Shown: in pieces, positions 10,342-20,060 of the stretch
Layout of the letters: every line of letters starts with the position of its first letter
Position numbering within the stretch: position 1 is the stretch's first letter
Assembly: GCF_041146395.1 (NCBI RefSeq)
Contig: NC_091001.1
Span: 103,872,965-103,936,964 of the forward strand
DNA length: 64,000 nt
Direction: 5' to 3'
From: Eulemur rufifrons
Lineage: Eukaryota; Chordata; Mammalia; Primates; Lemuridae
The notes under the pieces: model-generated
Seen by the model: only the letters and a program-made list of their open reading frames with translations
Told to the model about the DNA's origin: nothing
Database searches by the model: none
Program-made: the position numbers and the translations under genes

Positions 10342-10994
10342 CAGTTGTCCCTCAGTATCTGTGGGGGATTTGTTCCAGGACCCCCACTCCCAGAATACGA
10401 AAATCCCAGGATGCTTAATTCCCATATACAATGGTGGGATATTTGCATGTAACATACGCACATCCTCTCACATACTTTAAATCATCTCTAGACTGCTTAT
10501 AATACCTAATACAATGTAAATGCTATGTAAGGAGTTGTTATACTATGTTGTATTATTATTTGCGTTTTTTTATTGTATCATTTTTTATTTTTTCTGATGT
10601 TTTGTTTTCTTTTGTTTTTTTTTTTTTTTTTAAGACAGGCTCTCTCTCTGTTGTTCAGGCTAGAGTGCAGTGGTGTTATCATAGCTCACTGCAACCTCAA
10701 ATTCCTGGGCTCAAGAGATCCTCCTGCCTCAGCCTCCTGAATACATTCGATTATAGCTGCGTGCCACCATGCCTGGCTAATTTTTCTATTGTAGAGACGG
10801 GGCCTCGCTGTGTTGCTCAGGCTGGTCTCGAACACCTGGCCTCAAGCAAATCTACTGCCTTTGGCCTCCCAAAGTGTTAAGAGTACAGGCATGAGTTACC
10901 ACCCCTGGCCCTTTTTTCCTATTAATAATATTTTTGATCTATGGTTGGTTGAATCTGTGGATGCAGAACCTCTGGATATGGAGGGCTGATTATA
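10342..10994 (+). mobile_element. MER2-like Tigger (TcMar) DNA transposon, split by an Alu
   Basis: Left end CAGTTGTCCCTCAGTATCTG, then GGGGATTTGTTCCAGGACCCCC, CATCCTCTCACATACTTTAAATC, ATAATACCTAATACAATG; interrupted by the Alu at 10612-10911; right end resumes ATTTTTGATCTATGG, GGTTGAATCTGTGGATGCAG, GGATATGGAGGGCTGATTA. The two termini are imperfect inverted repeats of each other (TCCCTCAGTATCTGTGG against CCTCTGGATATGGAGGG). Nonautonomous, no transposase ORF. Confidence 0.8.
10612..10911 (-). mobile_element. Alu SINE (AluJ-like)
   Basis: Antisense Alu: poly-T start, GAGACAGGCTCTCTCTCTG-type left text at 10633, AGAGTGCAGTGGTGTTATC, GCTGCGTGCCACCATGCC, then the second monomer ending GGCATGAGTTACCACCCCTGGCC. 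Both monomers are present with many differences, and the TTTTTCTATTGTAGAGACGG-type link lacks the AT-rich insertion seen at 37322-37660, so this looks like an early (J-like) Alu. Confidence 0.9.
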
Positions 10995-11169
10995 TAATCT
11001 TTTACAAATGAGGAAATAACACAGTCTAACTCATACAGTGTAAACCTATTACACAAGATGTGAATATTATGTTCTTAGTAAAATAATATTTGAGGACATA
11101 CTAGGAATGGAGTTTATATCTGGTATGGATATTTCAGTGAGAAATAGCACATAGAATGTAGCAGCTCCA

Positions 11170-11290
11170 TGGTGGAAGAATTTTTGTGTCATCTACCCCT
11201 ATATCTTCAGGCTAAAGCCTGGACTCTGCCCGGCAAGGAGTAGGCATTCAGCACACACTGGTTGTTCTGCATAAATTCATGAGGTCGCAG
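11170..11290 (+). mobile_element. L2 LINE 3' end fragment
   Basis: CCCTATATCTTCAGGCTAAAGCCTGG, GGAGTAGGCATTCAGCACACAC, GGTTGTTCTGCATAAATTCATG: the terminal 'AGCACATAGTAGGCGCTCAATAAATG' region of L2 in sense orientation. Confidence 0.6.
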
Positions 11291-11780
11291 CTGCTCCAAC
11301 ACTCTGGGAACCCAAGAAAGTCAAATATGATTAAAGTCTCTGTACTCTATTTAAGATTAGAAAATTTGGCAAAGCATGCATTTCAACTGTGTGCTAGAGA
11401 GATAAAGAGGTTTATCAGTTTATTTCTTAAATTCAAATGGAATCACATCCATAAAGCCTGTTTTCTCCTTCCTCCTGGAACTCATGCCATAATATCAAAG
11501 AACTCCAGTGGTGCAAACTGAACTCAAGGTCCTCGGCATTGTTGTTGATCAGTGTCCTTGACAGCGACAGTGACCACACAGTGCTTTTGACCATTGTTGC
11601 CTCTTTCTTAGCGGCTGTCCCAAGCACTTGTTATTCTTTACATTCTTGTTGTTGTTGTTGTTGTTCCTGCTCTGTCTTCCTGGGAGCAGTGGTAACTCCC
11701 TAAAGTTAGAGAAAAGAAAACTAAGGCACTAAGATGTGAGGACAGGGCCAAAAGCCACGCAGTGGGTGTTTCTTCCAACA
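11291..11780. other. unique sequence with a (TTG)n repeat
   Basis: No gene recognised. (GTT)n spans about 11648-11665. 11705-11775 (GAAAACTAAGGCACTAAG…GGCCAAAAGCCACGCAG) may be a weak antisense MIR. Confidence 0.45.
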
Positions 11781-11784
11781 AGAT

Positions 11785-11965
11785 AAGACCACCTAGGGCA
11801 TGGCTTCTCCACTCAATAGCTGTGTGACCTTGGGCAAGTTACTCAATCTCTCTGTGCCTCATTATTCATATCAATGAAATGAGAAGAAGAAGAATAGCAT
11901 TTCCTCTTAGGGGTGCTGTAAGGATTTAAAGAGGTGATACCTGTAAAGTGTTTGGAGCCTGGGTG
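11785..11965 (+). repeat. MIR SINE relic, well preserved
   Basis: CAATAGCTGTGTGACCTTGGGCAAGTTACTCAATCTCTCTGTGCCTCA is close to MIR consensus; followed by AATGAAATGAG, GGGTGCTGTAAGGATTTAAAGAGG and TGTAAAGTGTTTGGAGC. An (AAG)n interrupts it at 11883-11893. Confidence 0.9.
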
Positions 11966-12640
11966 CTTGGGGACCAAGTGGGCTTCCTGGTTGGGCAGGG
12001 CTTCCAGTGAGTTCTGGCTGTGGGGCTCAAACTGCATGGTGGTGGCTCAGGAAGGAGCATTCACAGGGATGTTGTCTTTGTCCCGAGCCTCTGGATTGGA
12101 CTTCACGTGACAGCCTGGGTCAGACAGTGCCAGGCCAGTCCGGCAGAGGTGTGGAGGTCTCTGGGTGGGAAATGCAACTCAGGAAACATGTCGAGAGCTA
12201 CGTCTCAGGTCAGCGGGCTCACGGGATTGCAGGGGGAGCAGTGCAGACAAGCCCGGTCTTCCCAGATAAACCACACAGTAGGGGGCACCTTCTACATGTG
12301 TAATATCCTCAGGAGTCATTGCACGCCATCATTAGCTATGTCCCTCTAAGACCTTGATTAGATAGTGTGCTAAAAGGCCGGCGTGAACTGCGTGTGAACT
12401 TGAAAATAACAAGCTGTCATTCTGATTTTTATTCTATAATTGAGATTTACCTTTTCTTTAGCACATTTGCTAGAGAAAATGGTGTGTTTTAGTAATAACA
12501 AGGGAAATATAGGGCTTATTTACATGTTAAGCATTTTCCCCTTCTGTGAGCATTAGTGGGGAAAACACTCTGTGTACGGCTCTGAAGATATGTGTTGTTC
12601 AAGGGCGGGAGGGGACTGATTTTCAGGTTTGTTCTCTACC
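11966..12640. other. unique sequence; AT-rich conserved-looking block at 12360-12560
   Basis: 12020-12349 is moderately GC-rich with no exon signature. 12360-12560 carries long AT-rich text (ATTCTATAATTGAGATTTACC, TTATTTACATGTTAAGC) without recognisable repeat and could be a conserved non-coding element. Confidence 0.4.
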
Positions 12641-12649
12641 TACCTTGTC

Positions 12650-12835
12650 TCCCTCAATCTGCATAGCAATCCTGGGAATTGCATCTCATTGTCTGTGCCT
12701 ATTTTGTGGAAGAGAGAACTAAGGCCCAGGGGCCTGCACACTTGGTAGAGGCTACATAGCTGGTAAGTGGAGGGGCCAGGATTTGAACTCCTGAGTGTGT
12801 GCAATCCAGAGCACGTGTCCTTGGCATTGCATAGG
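12650..12835 (-). repeat. MIR SINE relic
   Basis: GAGAGAACTAAGGCCCAGGGG, then CTACATAGCTGGTAAGTGGAGGGGCCAGGATTTGAACTCC, is antisense MIR with its tRNA-like A/B-box-bearing head at the right end. Confidence 0.85.
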
Positions 12836-12894
12836 ATAGCGGTCAGTTGCATGATGATCTGAGCAAGCTTTCTGAGGACACTTTATTTTCCCAG

Positions 12895-13059
12895 ATGCCT
12901 GGGCCAAAGTGGGTGAGGCCTTGTGTTTATGAAAACCTTTATGATGTGACCCAAGGAGATTGTGTGAGGATGGTCCTGGTGGTCAGGAAAGGTCCACTAT
13001 ACAGAGCCACCCTCTCCTGGCCCACGCCCACTAACGATGCAGTAGTGTTGGGAGCACAG
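12895..13059 (+). other. exon-like segment, 55 codons, symmetric splice phase
   Basis: Preceded by an acceptor-like CTTTATTTTCCCAG (AG at 12893-12894) and followed by a donor-like CACAG/GTAACT (GT at 13060-13061). The 165 bp are open in one frame beginning MPGPKWVRPC at its first base and ending at a codon boundary, and the open frame extends back to 12847. No domain recognised. It lies 60 bp after a MIR, and part of it (GGTGGTCAGGAAAGGTCC) could be an L2 piece. A chance combination is quite possible. Confidence 0.25.
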
Positions 13060-13203
13060 GTAACTCTGGGCTAATCCAGCCTGGCCTCCTTGGTGGGTGA
13101 GTTCTCCTCATCATACCTGGTGGTCAGCTTCTACCCAACACTGAATGTCTGCCCTTTCACTTCTGAGCATGCACGGTAGCATCTGGGCTGTGATGACTGA
13201 GCT

Positions 13204-13522
13204 TGGTTCATTCATTCATTCAGTTCTCCCTTCAGTCAACAAATACTGACTTGGCATCCACTATGTTCCTGGCACTGGATAAAACAATGCCCAAGCTTTT
13301 ATGTTCATACATATTAACATATATAATATGTGTGTGTGTATGTGCATGTATATGTGTATGTGTATATATATATAATGCTAGGCAGCGATGAGTACTATGA
13401 GGAGAAATAAAGAATAAAGTTAGATAGTGGAGGCAGAGAGTGGAAGGGGTCCACCTTGATACAGTTGGCTCAGGGAAGGCAGTCTGATAAACAGACACCT
13501 GAAAGAGGTGAGCGTGTGTGCA

Positions 13523-13558
<36 letters not shown>

Positions 13559-13860
13559 GGGCAGGGTGGGGGAGCCCTGTCCATATCTGAAGGAAGAGTG
13601 TGAATGGTACAAGGCAGAAGAGAAAGAAAGAGGGGCAAACGGGAGTCGAGAATGCGCTTTGCTAATTCAATGTGTGTGGGGAAGAGGGGATGAAGCCAGT
13701 GGTGGCCAGGGGCCAGAGGGAGGCTGGACAGAACCTGTGGGGCCTTGGAAGACGGGTTTTGAACTAGGAGAAAGGAAATTAACATTTAGTGAGGACATGT
13801 GTGCTAAGTTCCGGCTGGGTCTAATCTTTTTAATTCTCCCAGAGCAGCTGGTACAGGTGG
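13204..13860 (-). mobile_element. L2 LINE 3' end with internal microsatellites
   Basis: TTCATTCATTCATTCAGTTC, then CAACAAATACTGACTTGGC, TTCCTGGCACTGG, later TGAGTACTATGAGGAG, GGCTCAGGGAAGGCAGTCTG and GACACCTGAAAGAGGTGAG follow the antisense L2 order. A TG/TA-rich tract at 13314-13375 and a clean (TG)n at 13528-13556 have grown inside it. Confidence 0.8.
13528..13556. repeat. (TG)n microsatellite
   Basis: About 14 uninterrupted TG units, preceded by GTGTGCATGTGCG. Long enough to be polymorphic. Confidence 0.95.
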
Positions 13861-13899
13861 AATAGGTGAGAGAGCAGAGCTTACGTACTTGTCTGTATC

Positions 13900-14180
13900 A
13901 GGCAGCTCACAGATGCAAACAAAGGATGTAGACAAGGTCTTGGGTTTCAGAGTGTACCCCAGACCTGCTTCAGATTTAGAGATTTGTTAATTATTTAGTG
14001 TTAGAATATACATGTTCATTTCTCTGCTTCATATCAACTGCAGTGATATAGGGAGGCTAAATTTCCACTCACTAATTTGCATTAACACAATTAATGGCTG
14101 TAAAACATCTTTTAGGAAGGAAGACTGTGCCAGATGTGGTTTGATTGCTTGAGCAAATTAATATGTCCCGTTACCTGGTA
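13900..14180. promoter_or_regulatory. candidate conserved enhancer-like block
   Basis: Unique AT-rich sequence with clustered developmental-factor motifs: GTTAATTATT near 13987, a perfect ATTTGCAT octamer inside CTAATTTGCATTAACAC near 14073-14089, CAATTAATGG immediately after, a CAGATG E-box near 14132 and CAAATTAATATG near 14155. Seen: the motif cluster. Inference: enhancer. No conservation evidence is available from one sequence. Confidence 0.35.
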
Positions 14181-14685
14181 TGTATTACTTGGGGCTCTTC
14201 AGAGAAATAGGATCAATATGAGATATATGGAGAGGTCTAGATGTATAGAGATTTGTTTAAGGAATTAACTCATATTGTTATGGAGGCTCAAAGGTCCCCA
14301 GATGTGCATTTGGCAAGTTGGAAACCTAGGAAAGCTGATGGTGTCGTTTCAGCCTGAGTCTGAAGCCTGAGAACCAGGAGAGCTGATGGTGTAAGTCGTG
14401 GTCCGCGTCTAAGTCCAAGTGCAGGAGAAGACCCGTGTCCCAGCTTAAAGACAGGCAGAGAGAGCGAATTCTCCCTTACTCCCCTGTGAGTCTATTCAGG
14501 CCTTTGGGGGACTGGATGAGGCCTACCCACATTCGGGGTGGGGGGAGGGCAGTCCACTTTACTCAGTCTGCTGATTCAAATGTTCATCTCATCCAGAGAC
14601 ACCCTCACAGACACACGCAGAATAATGTTAAATATCTGGGCACCCCATGTCCCAGTCAAGTTGCCACATAAAATTAACCATCACA
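14181..14685 (-). mobile_element. LTR-like dispersed repeat (family not named)
   Basis: Starts TGTATTACTTGGGGCTCTTCAGAGAAATAGGATCAAT and ends CCACATAAAATTAACCATCACA, the antisense of a common eutherian repeat that opens TGTGATGGTTAATTTTATGTG and closes ...TCTCTGGAGAACCCTGACTAATACA. Inner landmarks ATTCAGGCCTTTGGGGGACTGGATGAGGCC and CAGAATAATGTTAAATATCTGGGCACC agree. TG...CA ends suggest an LTR; I am unsure of the family name. Its outer TG start resembles that of the element at 9964. Confidence 0.65.
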
Positions 14686-15160
14686 GAGACCATTTTTATA
14701 AATGCACATATGATTAAAGGAAACAGAAGTTACCATGGGGAGGCTCTAACACTGCAACGTGGCTTCTTTGGTCTTGCAGGGAGGCCTGAGCTCGCCCACC
14801 CGGTGGCCTGGTGGCCTCATCGCTCCTCACACTAACTGGCTTCTCTGCATTCCTGAGACTCTTTGCCTATTCAGCCCTCTCCATTTTCAGGGAAACACTC
14901 AAGCTCCACCCCATAGGTTGACCAAACAGACAGGATTCTTTGAGATGATCTTGACTAGGAATTTTCAGCATGTTCTGTGTCATGGCCAAGTGAAAAATGG
15001 TCCTATTTGTACAGCACACAGAGGAAGTGGGTGAAGCTGCCTGTGGCCCCAGGGTGGTGGCCTGGGGGAGGTGGGCCTCTGGACACACGGATGCCACCAG
15101 CTGTCTCCTAGACTGAGGGAATAAATTAGTGCACCTTTGCTACATGGTTAGAAAAATCTG
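14686..15160. other. unique sequence
   Basis: No gene or repeat recognised. Contains a GGAGGCCTGAGC/CCCACCC-rich centre and overlapping opposite ORFs without motifs. Confidence 0.45.
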
Positions 15161-15164
15161 ATTT

Positions 15165-15295
15165 AAATCAAGCCATACATTGTACAGATGGAAATACTGA
15201 GGCCCAGAGAGGGAAAAACCAGAGCCAGTTGGTGACCACCTGAGACCTTCCTGTGCACTTCTGGTCACACTGTAGCTGCCTTACCACTCTGGTCA
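15165..15295 (-). repeat. MIR SINE relic (fragment)
   Basis: GTACAGATGGAAATACTGAGGCCCAGAGAGGG is the antisense MIR core; the rest (CAGAGCCAGTTGGTGACC) is diverged. Confidence 0.7.
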
Positions 15296-15355
15296 CTTCC
15301 AATTTCTGAATTATTCATTGGGCATTTGTCACTAACTGTCAGGGACTTGTGTGCT

Positions 15356-15402
15356 TGTGTGTGTGTGTGTGTGTGTGTGTGCGGGCGTGCGCGCACGCCC
15401 GC
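15356..15402. repeat. (TG)n followed by a perfect 22-bp palindrome
   Basis: A (TG)n run (15356-15380) abuts GCGGGCGTGCG, immediately followed by its exact reverse complement CGCACGCCCGC, ending at 15402. There is no loop. Alternating purine-pyrimidine next to a perfect GC palindrome is Z-DNA and cruciform prone. Confidence 0.95.
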
Positions 15403-15830
15403 GAGTATATATAATCTCTTCCCAATTAGTCATAAATTATCTGGAGATTGGGTCTTTGTCATGTTCTCTTTCTTTTCTTATACTTTCCAAATTACCAAGC
15501 ATATCAGATTGGACTTTTCTAAGTATTAACGAATACATGACTGATCCTCCACCATTTTCCCTTAAATTAAACTGTTGCTTCCTCCTACTTCAAGTTTCCT
15601 TTCTTCCAGAGAGCATTCGCTTATGTCCCTGGCTGTAAATGATTTCTGCTTTGTCTCATCTTCCAAAGCATTTTCTTTGTGACATCTTAGAGCTTTCACT
15701 TCTTTCCACCTTATTTTAGAGTTGTAGGTGAGTGTATTCCATCTCTCCAATAGTACAGCCACCTTTAAGGTAGCATACGTGTGGTTCATCTAATAGAGTG
15801 GCATTTACTTAACAGGCATTTCATTCTGAC
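15403..15830. other. AT-rich unique sequence
   Basis: No gene or repeat recognised. The left end is AATTAGTCATAAATTATCTGG. Confidence 0.45.
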
Positions 15831-15834
15831 TCAG

Positions 15835-16045
15835 CATTTTCTGAAGGTCTATTATGTATCAGATACTGCACTAGCTGTTATTGCAAGAGTTCCTTTAAAC
15901 TCCACAGCAGCTAAATGGGGTAGGTACTGTATATGAGCTTCATTTTATTGTAGGAGAAACTAAGGTTAAAAGAAGGGAGGTGCCTTGCTCCAGACTGTAT
16001 TAGCTGAAGCCCACTGGTTCTAAATGCCACACCTGTGCTAGCCCC
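15835..16045 (-). repeat. MIR SINE relic
   Basis: TCTATTATGTATCAGATACTGCACTAG, TTTAAACTCCACAGCAGC, TTCATTTTATTGTAGGAGAAACTAAGG, GTGCCTTGCTCCAGACTG: antisense MIR in correct order. Confidence 0.75.
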
Positions 16046-16170
16046 GCATACTTCCTTGCTTACTTAGGCAAATGTTTGTGGAATAAACGTAAAAGCCAAG
16101 CATAGGCAAGTTAATTCTTTTAGAGGATAACAAATGCCCATTGCAAGTCATTTATGATTTTTTTTTTTAG

Positions 16171-16381
16171 TGGTTGTGAAAATACCCTCCTATTGGAAAA
16201 AATGAAAAGAATGTTGGTTCTCATGGATCCGTTCTGCTTGCCTGCGGGTTGTACCCTGGAACATCTGCAAGTTCCATTGAAATGTGACTTTCACATGAAA
16301 GAATGCTGTCACTGGCCCAAGTCTTTCGGCCCTGATTTCTATCACAATGAAAGCAGAAATAAATATATTTTTTCATTTTAA
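16171..16381 (+). other. terminal-exon-like segment (unidentified)
   Basis: A strong acceptor-like GATTTTTTTTTTTAG ends at 16170. The following sequence keeps an open frame (GCENTLLLEKMKRM … stop 16379-16381), about 70 codons, Cys- and His-bearing, with AATAAA at 16358-16363 overlapping the end of the frame. No protein family recognised. Alternatively this is unique AT-rich sequence with a fortuitous T-run. Confidence 0.25.
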
Positions 16382-16399
16382 TGTTAATCAGTTTTTCTG

Positions 16400-17260
16400 A
16401 TAAGTCTTGTATTTATGAATGAGGTAAATCCAATCAGCTGCTGACCTCTGAGGGTCTGGGTGGTTGTGGCTGTACGTGTGCGTATGTGTGTGCGTGTACA
16501 TGCACATGCAGGGCACAGGGCTGTGTACGTCCTGCTTTATTTTCCTGCTCTACTTTATTCTTATTTCCCATAGCAATAATTGCCCCCCTTCCATGTTAAA
16601 GGCTCCCCCCAAGGTAGAAGAAAGCTTGTCCAGTGACGCTGGAATCATCTTCATGTGATTATCTGAGTGTGGCCTCCAAGGAAGTTAGTTTTGGAGCCCA
16701 CTTAATCCCTGACTTAATAAGAGCCTGAAACCCGCAATCATGCTTCTGAATTTGGTAATGGCGAGTCTCTGCACACACATCTGGGAAGCAAGCATGCTTA
16801 GAGGAAGCTTTGATAGAAAACAGTAGTTAAGCTACAGCAGCCATTTGACAGATGCCTCTTGAACAGCATGAGACGCTCCAGCTCATGGGAGGACATGACA
16901 AGGAATGTCCCCGGGAGCAATGGTCATCTGAGGCCGGAACACAGTGGGGTCGGTCGTCACAGGGTCTTACAAATCCTTACCACAGCTGTGTGGCACGAGT
17001 GCGATGACATCCTTTCTATCAATGCAAACACTGAAGTGACTCAGCCTGTCCACTAAAGGGACTGGTCTTAGGATTCCATCCTAACCTCCCGTGTGGAAGG
17101 AAGGACACTGCAACTAAGTGGGGTGATTGACTTCACCTGTGTCATCCCTGTTGCTGGGATCGAGCCACAGCAGTGGAGCAGACAGTCCTGAGATGCTGGC
17201 GCAAAAAGTTGAGCAGTGCCCTTTACCACATCCAGGCCTGCAGGTAGATGAACTTGACTT
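16400..17260. other. unique sequence
   Basis: A short TG-rich patch lies at 16462-16512. No gene recognised; 17070-17260 holds no clear repeat. Confidence 0.45.
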
Positions 17261-17264
17261 TTAG

Positions 17265-17620
17265 TCATCAGATACTTATGAAATGTCTGCTGGAGCAGGC
17301 ACTGTGCTAGGTGCTGGGAGGGATGTGTTGGCTAAGGCACTGTCCGCCTGGAGGCCAAGTCTAATGCAGAGCTGCGTCTCAGAATATATTCTTACATCAC
17401 GGGACTGGTCCTGGCAGGAGGTGTTCGGAGGCATTCATTCATTTCCTCATTCATTGAACAAAGGCTTTGAAAACACTATGTCTTTTTACAGGGTGGGTGC
17501 TGAGGACTTAACAGTGAGCAAGACTGACATGAGCCTGGCTCTGAAAGCATGTCTGGGGGCATCTAATTGTGGGCAGATAGATACAGCACGAAGGATATTG
17601 TTTTGGTAATATTTTAGGGA
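17265..17620 (-). mobile_element. L2 LINE fragments (two pieces)
   Basis: First piece: ACTTATGAAATGTCTGCTGGAGCAGGCACTGTGCTAGGTGCTGGGAGGGATG. Second piece from 17434: ATTCATTCATTTCCTCATTCATTGAACAAAGGC, GGTGGGTGCTGAGGACTTAACAGTGAGCAAGACTG. Both antisense L2, so two overlapping insertions or a rearranged copy. Confidence 0.75.
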
Positions 17621-17982
17621 AAAAGGTGTGAAAAAATGTGTAATGCAAACAAAATTGTAGAGGATATGTTTATACACAATTATTTACCCACTTTGGTGTA
17701 TTTCCTTTGCAGTTGGACTGTATGTATTTTTTAAGCATAGCTGCATGTTAAAGTCCCTTGAAACTTTACTAGGCCGGTCTGGGCAAGTTTGAAACTGCTC
17801 GGTGGTGCGTCCTGAGTGGTACTGTATAATTCAGGTGGGTCTTTGCAATACTGTTCACCTTAAAATGTTGAAGAAAACACTATTTCCAGTCCCTTGTGCC
17901 TCAAGCTCCCCCTGCCTGCCCCTGCCTTTCGGCTGCCTGGCTCCATGGCTCAATGGCATTCATTGTTTAAGCTACAGGTCAG
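17621..17982. other. unique sequence
   Basis: No feature recognised. Contains TATGTTTATACACAATTATTTACCC and a C/T-rich stretch near 17890-17935. Confidence 0.4.
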
Positions 17983-19310
17983 GGAAAATCATTTGACAAA
18001 TATTTATTGAATGCCTGCTTTCTGCCAGGCATGGGTCTAGGGGTGGTAGGGGTATGATACTGATGCATTAGTGAAAAAAAAAGTAGATAATAATATAATA
18101 ATAATAGCATTATTAATAAAGTAATATTAATAATAGTATAGTAATACATTAAGATAATGGTAATAGTTGTATTTATTATTATTATAAATAATTATAATCA
18201 TTATTATAACATATAAGTAATAATAACTTTAAGGTAAAGGAATATTTTTTACCTTGCGTATTAGAAGGTAAAAGGGTCTATGGGGAAAAAAGGGAGCTGA
18301 GCAAAGGTGAGACAGTTGCTTGGAAAGGATGGTCAGGGCGGTTTTCTCAGAAAGGTGACATTTGAGCAAGAAGTATTAAAAGGTGAGGGAGTGAGCACAC
18401 ACTACCTGGGCAGCGAGAGAGGCCAGGTGACTGATGTGGCTGAGGACAAGCAAGGAGGCCGGTGCGGTGGGCCCGATGGAGCAGAGGGAGAGTGGAAGCA
18501 GGTGACATCAGAGAGACCACGGGGGAGGACTTGGACCTGAGTCTGAGGGGAAGGGGCAGCTGCTGCAGAGTTTGGGCCACAGAAGAATCATGGCGGGACT
18601 TGTATTTTAGTGGCATCACTCTGGCTGCAGTATGGTAAGTGGGGACAAGGGTGGACTCAGGGAGACCTGGGGGTGGATGTTCTAGCTGGACGCAGGGATG
18701 GAGGGTGAGGAAAGATGCTTCATGTATTTTAAGGGAAAAGGCAAAAGAATTTCCTGAAGGATTGGATGTGGGGTGTGAAATTAGGAGGAGGCTAAGGTGT
18801 CTCGGTATTTTTGTCCTGAGAAACTGGAAGGATGGAATTGCCATTAGCGGAGCCGAGAAAGGCTGTGAGTAAACAGGATGGGAGGGACGACGAGGAGCTG
18901 CCTGGCGCCTGCTGAGTTTGACTTCGGCATCTGAGTGTAGCTTCTGAGCAGAGGAGAGGTCAGCGCTGGAAATATAAATTTGGGATTTATCAAAATAGAG
19001 TTGATATTTAAAGCTGTGAAACTAAGGAGAGATCACCCAAGGAGCGAGTCCTGACAGAGCAGAGAGAAGCTGAAGGCTGAGTCCTGGGAAATGCCAATGC
19101 TAAGAATTAGGACAAAGAGAAGGACAAGGAAGCAACCGAGGACAGCCATTATCTAGGAGGAAAATTGAGGGACTACGATCTCCTAGAGATGATCAGAGAC
19201 TTTCTAGAAGGGACGGTGACATCATTGCATCAAATATTGTTAACGGGTTTAATAAAGATGAAGACTGAGAGTTGACCGTTGGCTTTAGCATCATGGAGGT
19301 CATTGTGTCC
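17983..19310 (-). mobile_element. long L2-type LINE fragment, antisense
   Basis: Runs from TTTGACAAATATTTATTGAATGCC through GGATGGTCAGGGCGGTTTTCTCAG, AAAGGTGACATTTGAGCAAG, CACTCTGGCTGCAGTATGG, GGATTGGATGTGGGG, GAGAAACTGGAAGGATGGAATTGCC, AATATAAATTTGGGA and ATGAAGACTGAGAGTTGACCG. The full row of landmarks of the long ancient mammalian LINE repeat is present, about 1.3 kb. The AT-rich island at 18080-18230 is internal. Confidence 0.75.
18080..18230. repeat. (TAA/ATA)n AT-rich simple repeat
   Basis: About 150 bp almost entirely of A and T in ATAATAATA, TATTATTA units, sense then antisense-like halves (AATAATAATAGC … ATTATTATTATAAATAATTATAATC), so it can form hairpins. Lies within the L2 fragment. 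Confidence 0.85.
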
Positions 19311-19444
19311 CCTGCTCTGGTCCCCAGCCCACCCAGCCTGCCTCCTCTGCATGCCGTCCTGACACGACCGGCTTATCAGCTGCATGTCCCACATAGTAGC
19401 TTTCTGTCTCCTGTCCTGCAGACAGACCAACGCGTGTGCTCATG

Positions 19445-20060
19445 CGACGCTGGCGGGCACCTGCTACATCAGCACTGTGCTAGGTGGAGTGAGCACAAGG
19501 GTGAATGACCTGGGTACTCTTGTGCCCTCGGATATCTGACAGTCCAAGGAGAAAAGCAAGGTGCACAGACTCTGTGATGGCAGGAGAAAGTGGTTGAGGT
19601 AGAGTGAAATGATGAGCATTGAGAGGACAAAGAAATTTTCTCTGGGGTCAAGATTGAGTTCATGGCTGAAGTGGCCTTTGAATTTGGTATTGAAGGCTGG
19701 ACTAGACTTGGAATTAAGGAGATGGAAGGGAGAGGAGAACATTTTAGATACAGGGAGGTGTGGGGGTCTGGGCATGCAGGCAGGAGGCTCAGCAGGGCCC
19801 TGGGGGACAGGGGAGGAGGAGGGGTGGAAGGGGAGGCGAGGGTTTGGCTGGAGGCCTGATGAGAAGGCCTAGAAATTAGAGGCTAGGCTTTATTTCTTAA
19901 TCAACAGGGGGGTCGTTAAAGGTTTTTGAGCCATGGAGTGACGCGGTGATAACTATGCTGTTTCAGGAAGAGTCATCTGGCTGCGCGTGCAGAACAGTCC
20001 AGGAGAGAGATAATAAGGACCTAAATTAGGCAGCGGCAGCCGGAGCAGAGAGGGGGGCAG
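19445..20060 (-). mobile_element. second L2-type LINE fragment
   Basis: ACCTGCTACATCAGCACTGTGCTAGG, CTGACAGTCCAAGGAGAAAAGC, GAAGTGGCCTTTGAATTTGG, GGTTTTTGAGCCATGGAGTGACG, GTCATCTGGCTGCGCG, ATTAGGCAGCGGCAG: antisense L2 again, covering an overlapping portion of the consensus, so an independent insertion close to the first. Confidence 0.75.

Noticed and set aside
10545..10880. Plus ORF that contains [14 protein letters not shown] text
   Set aside because: Entirely inside antisense Alu; a well-known false ORF.
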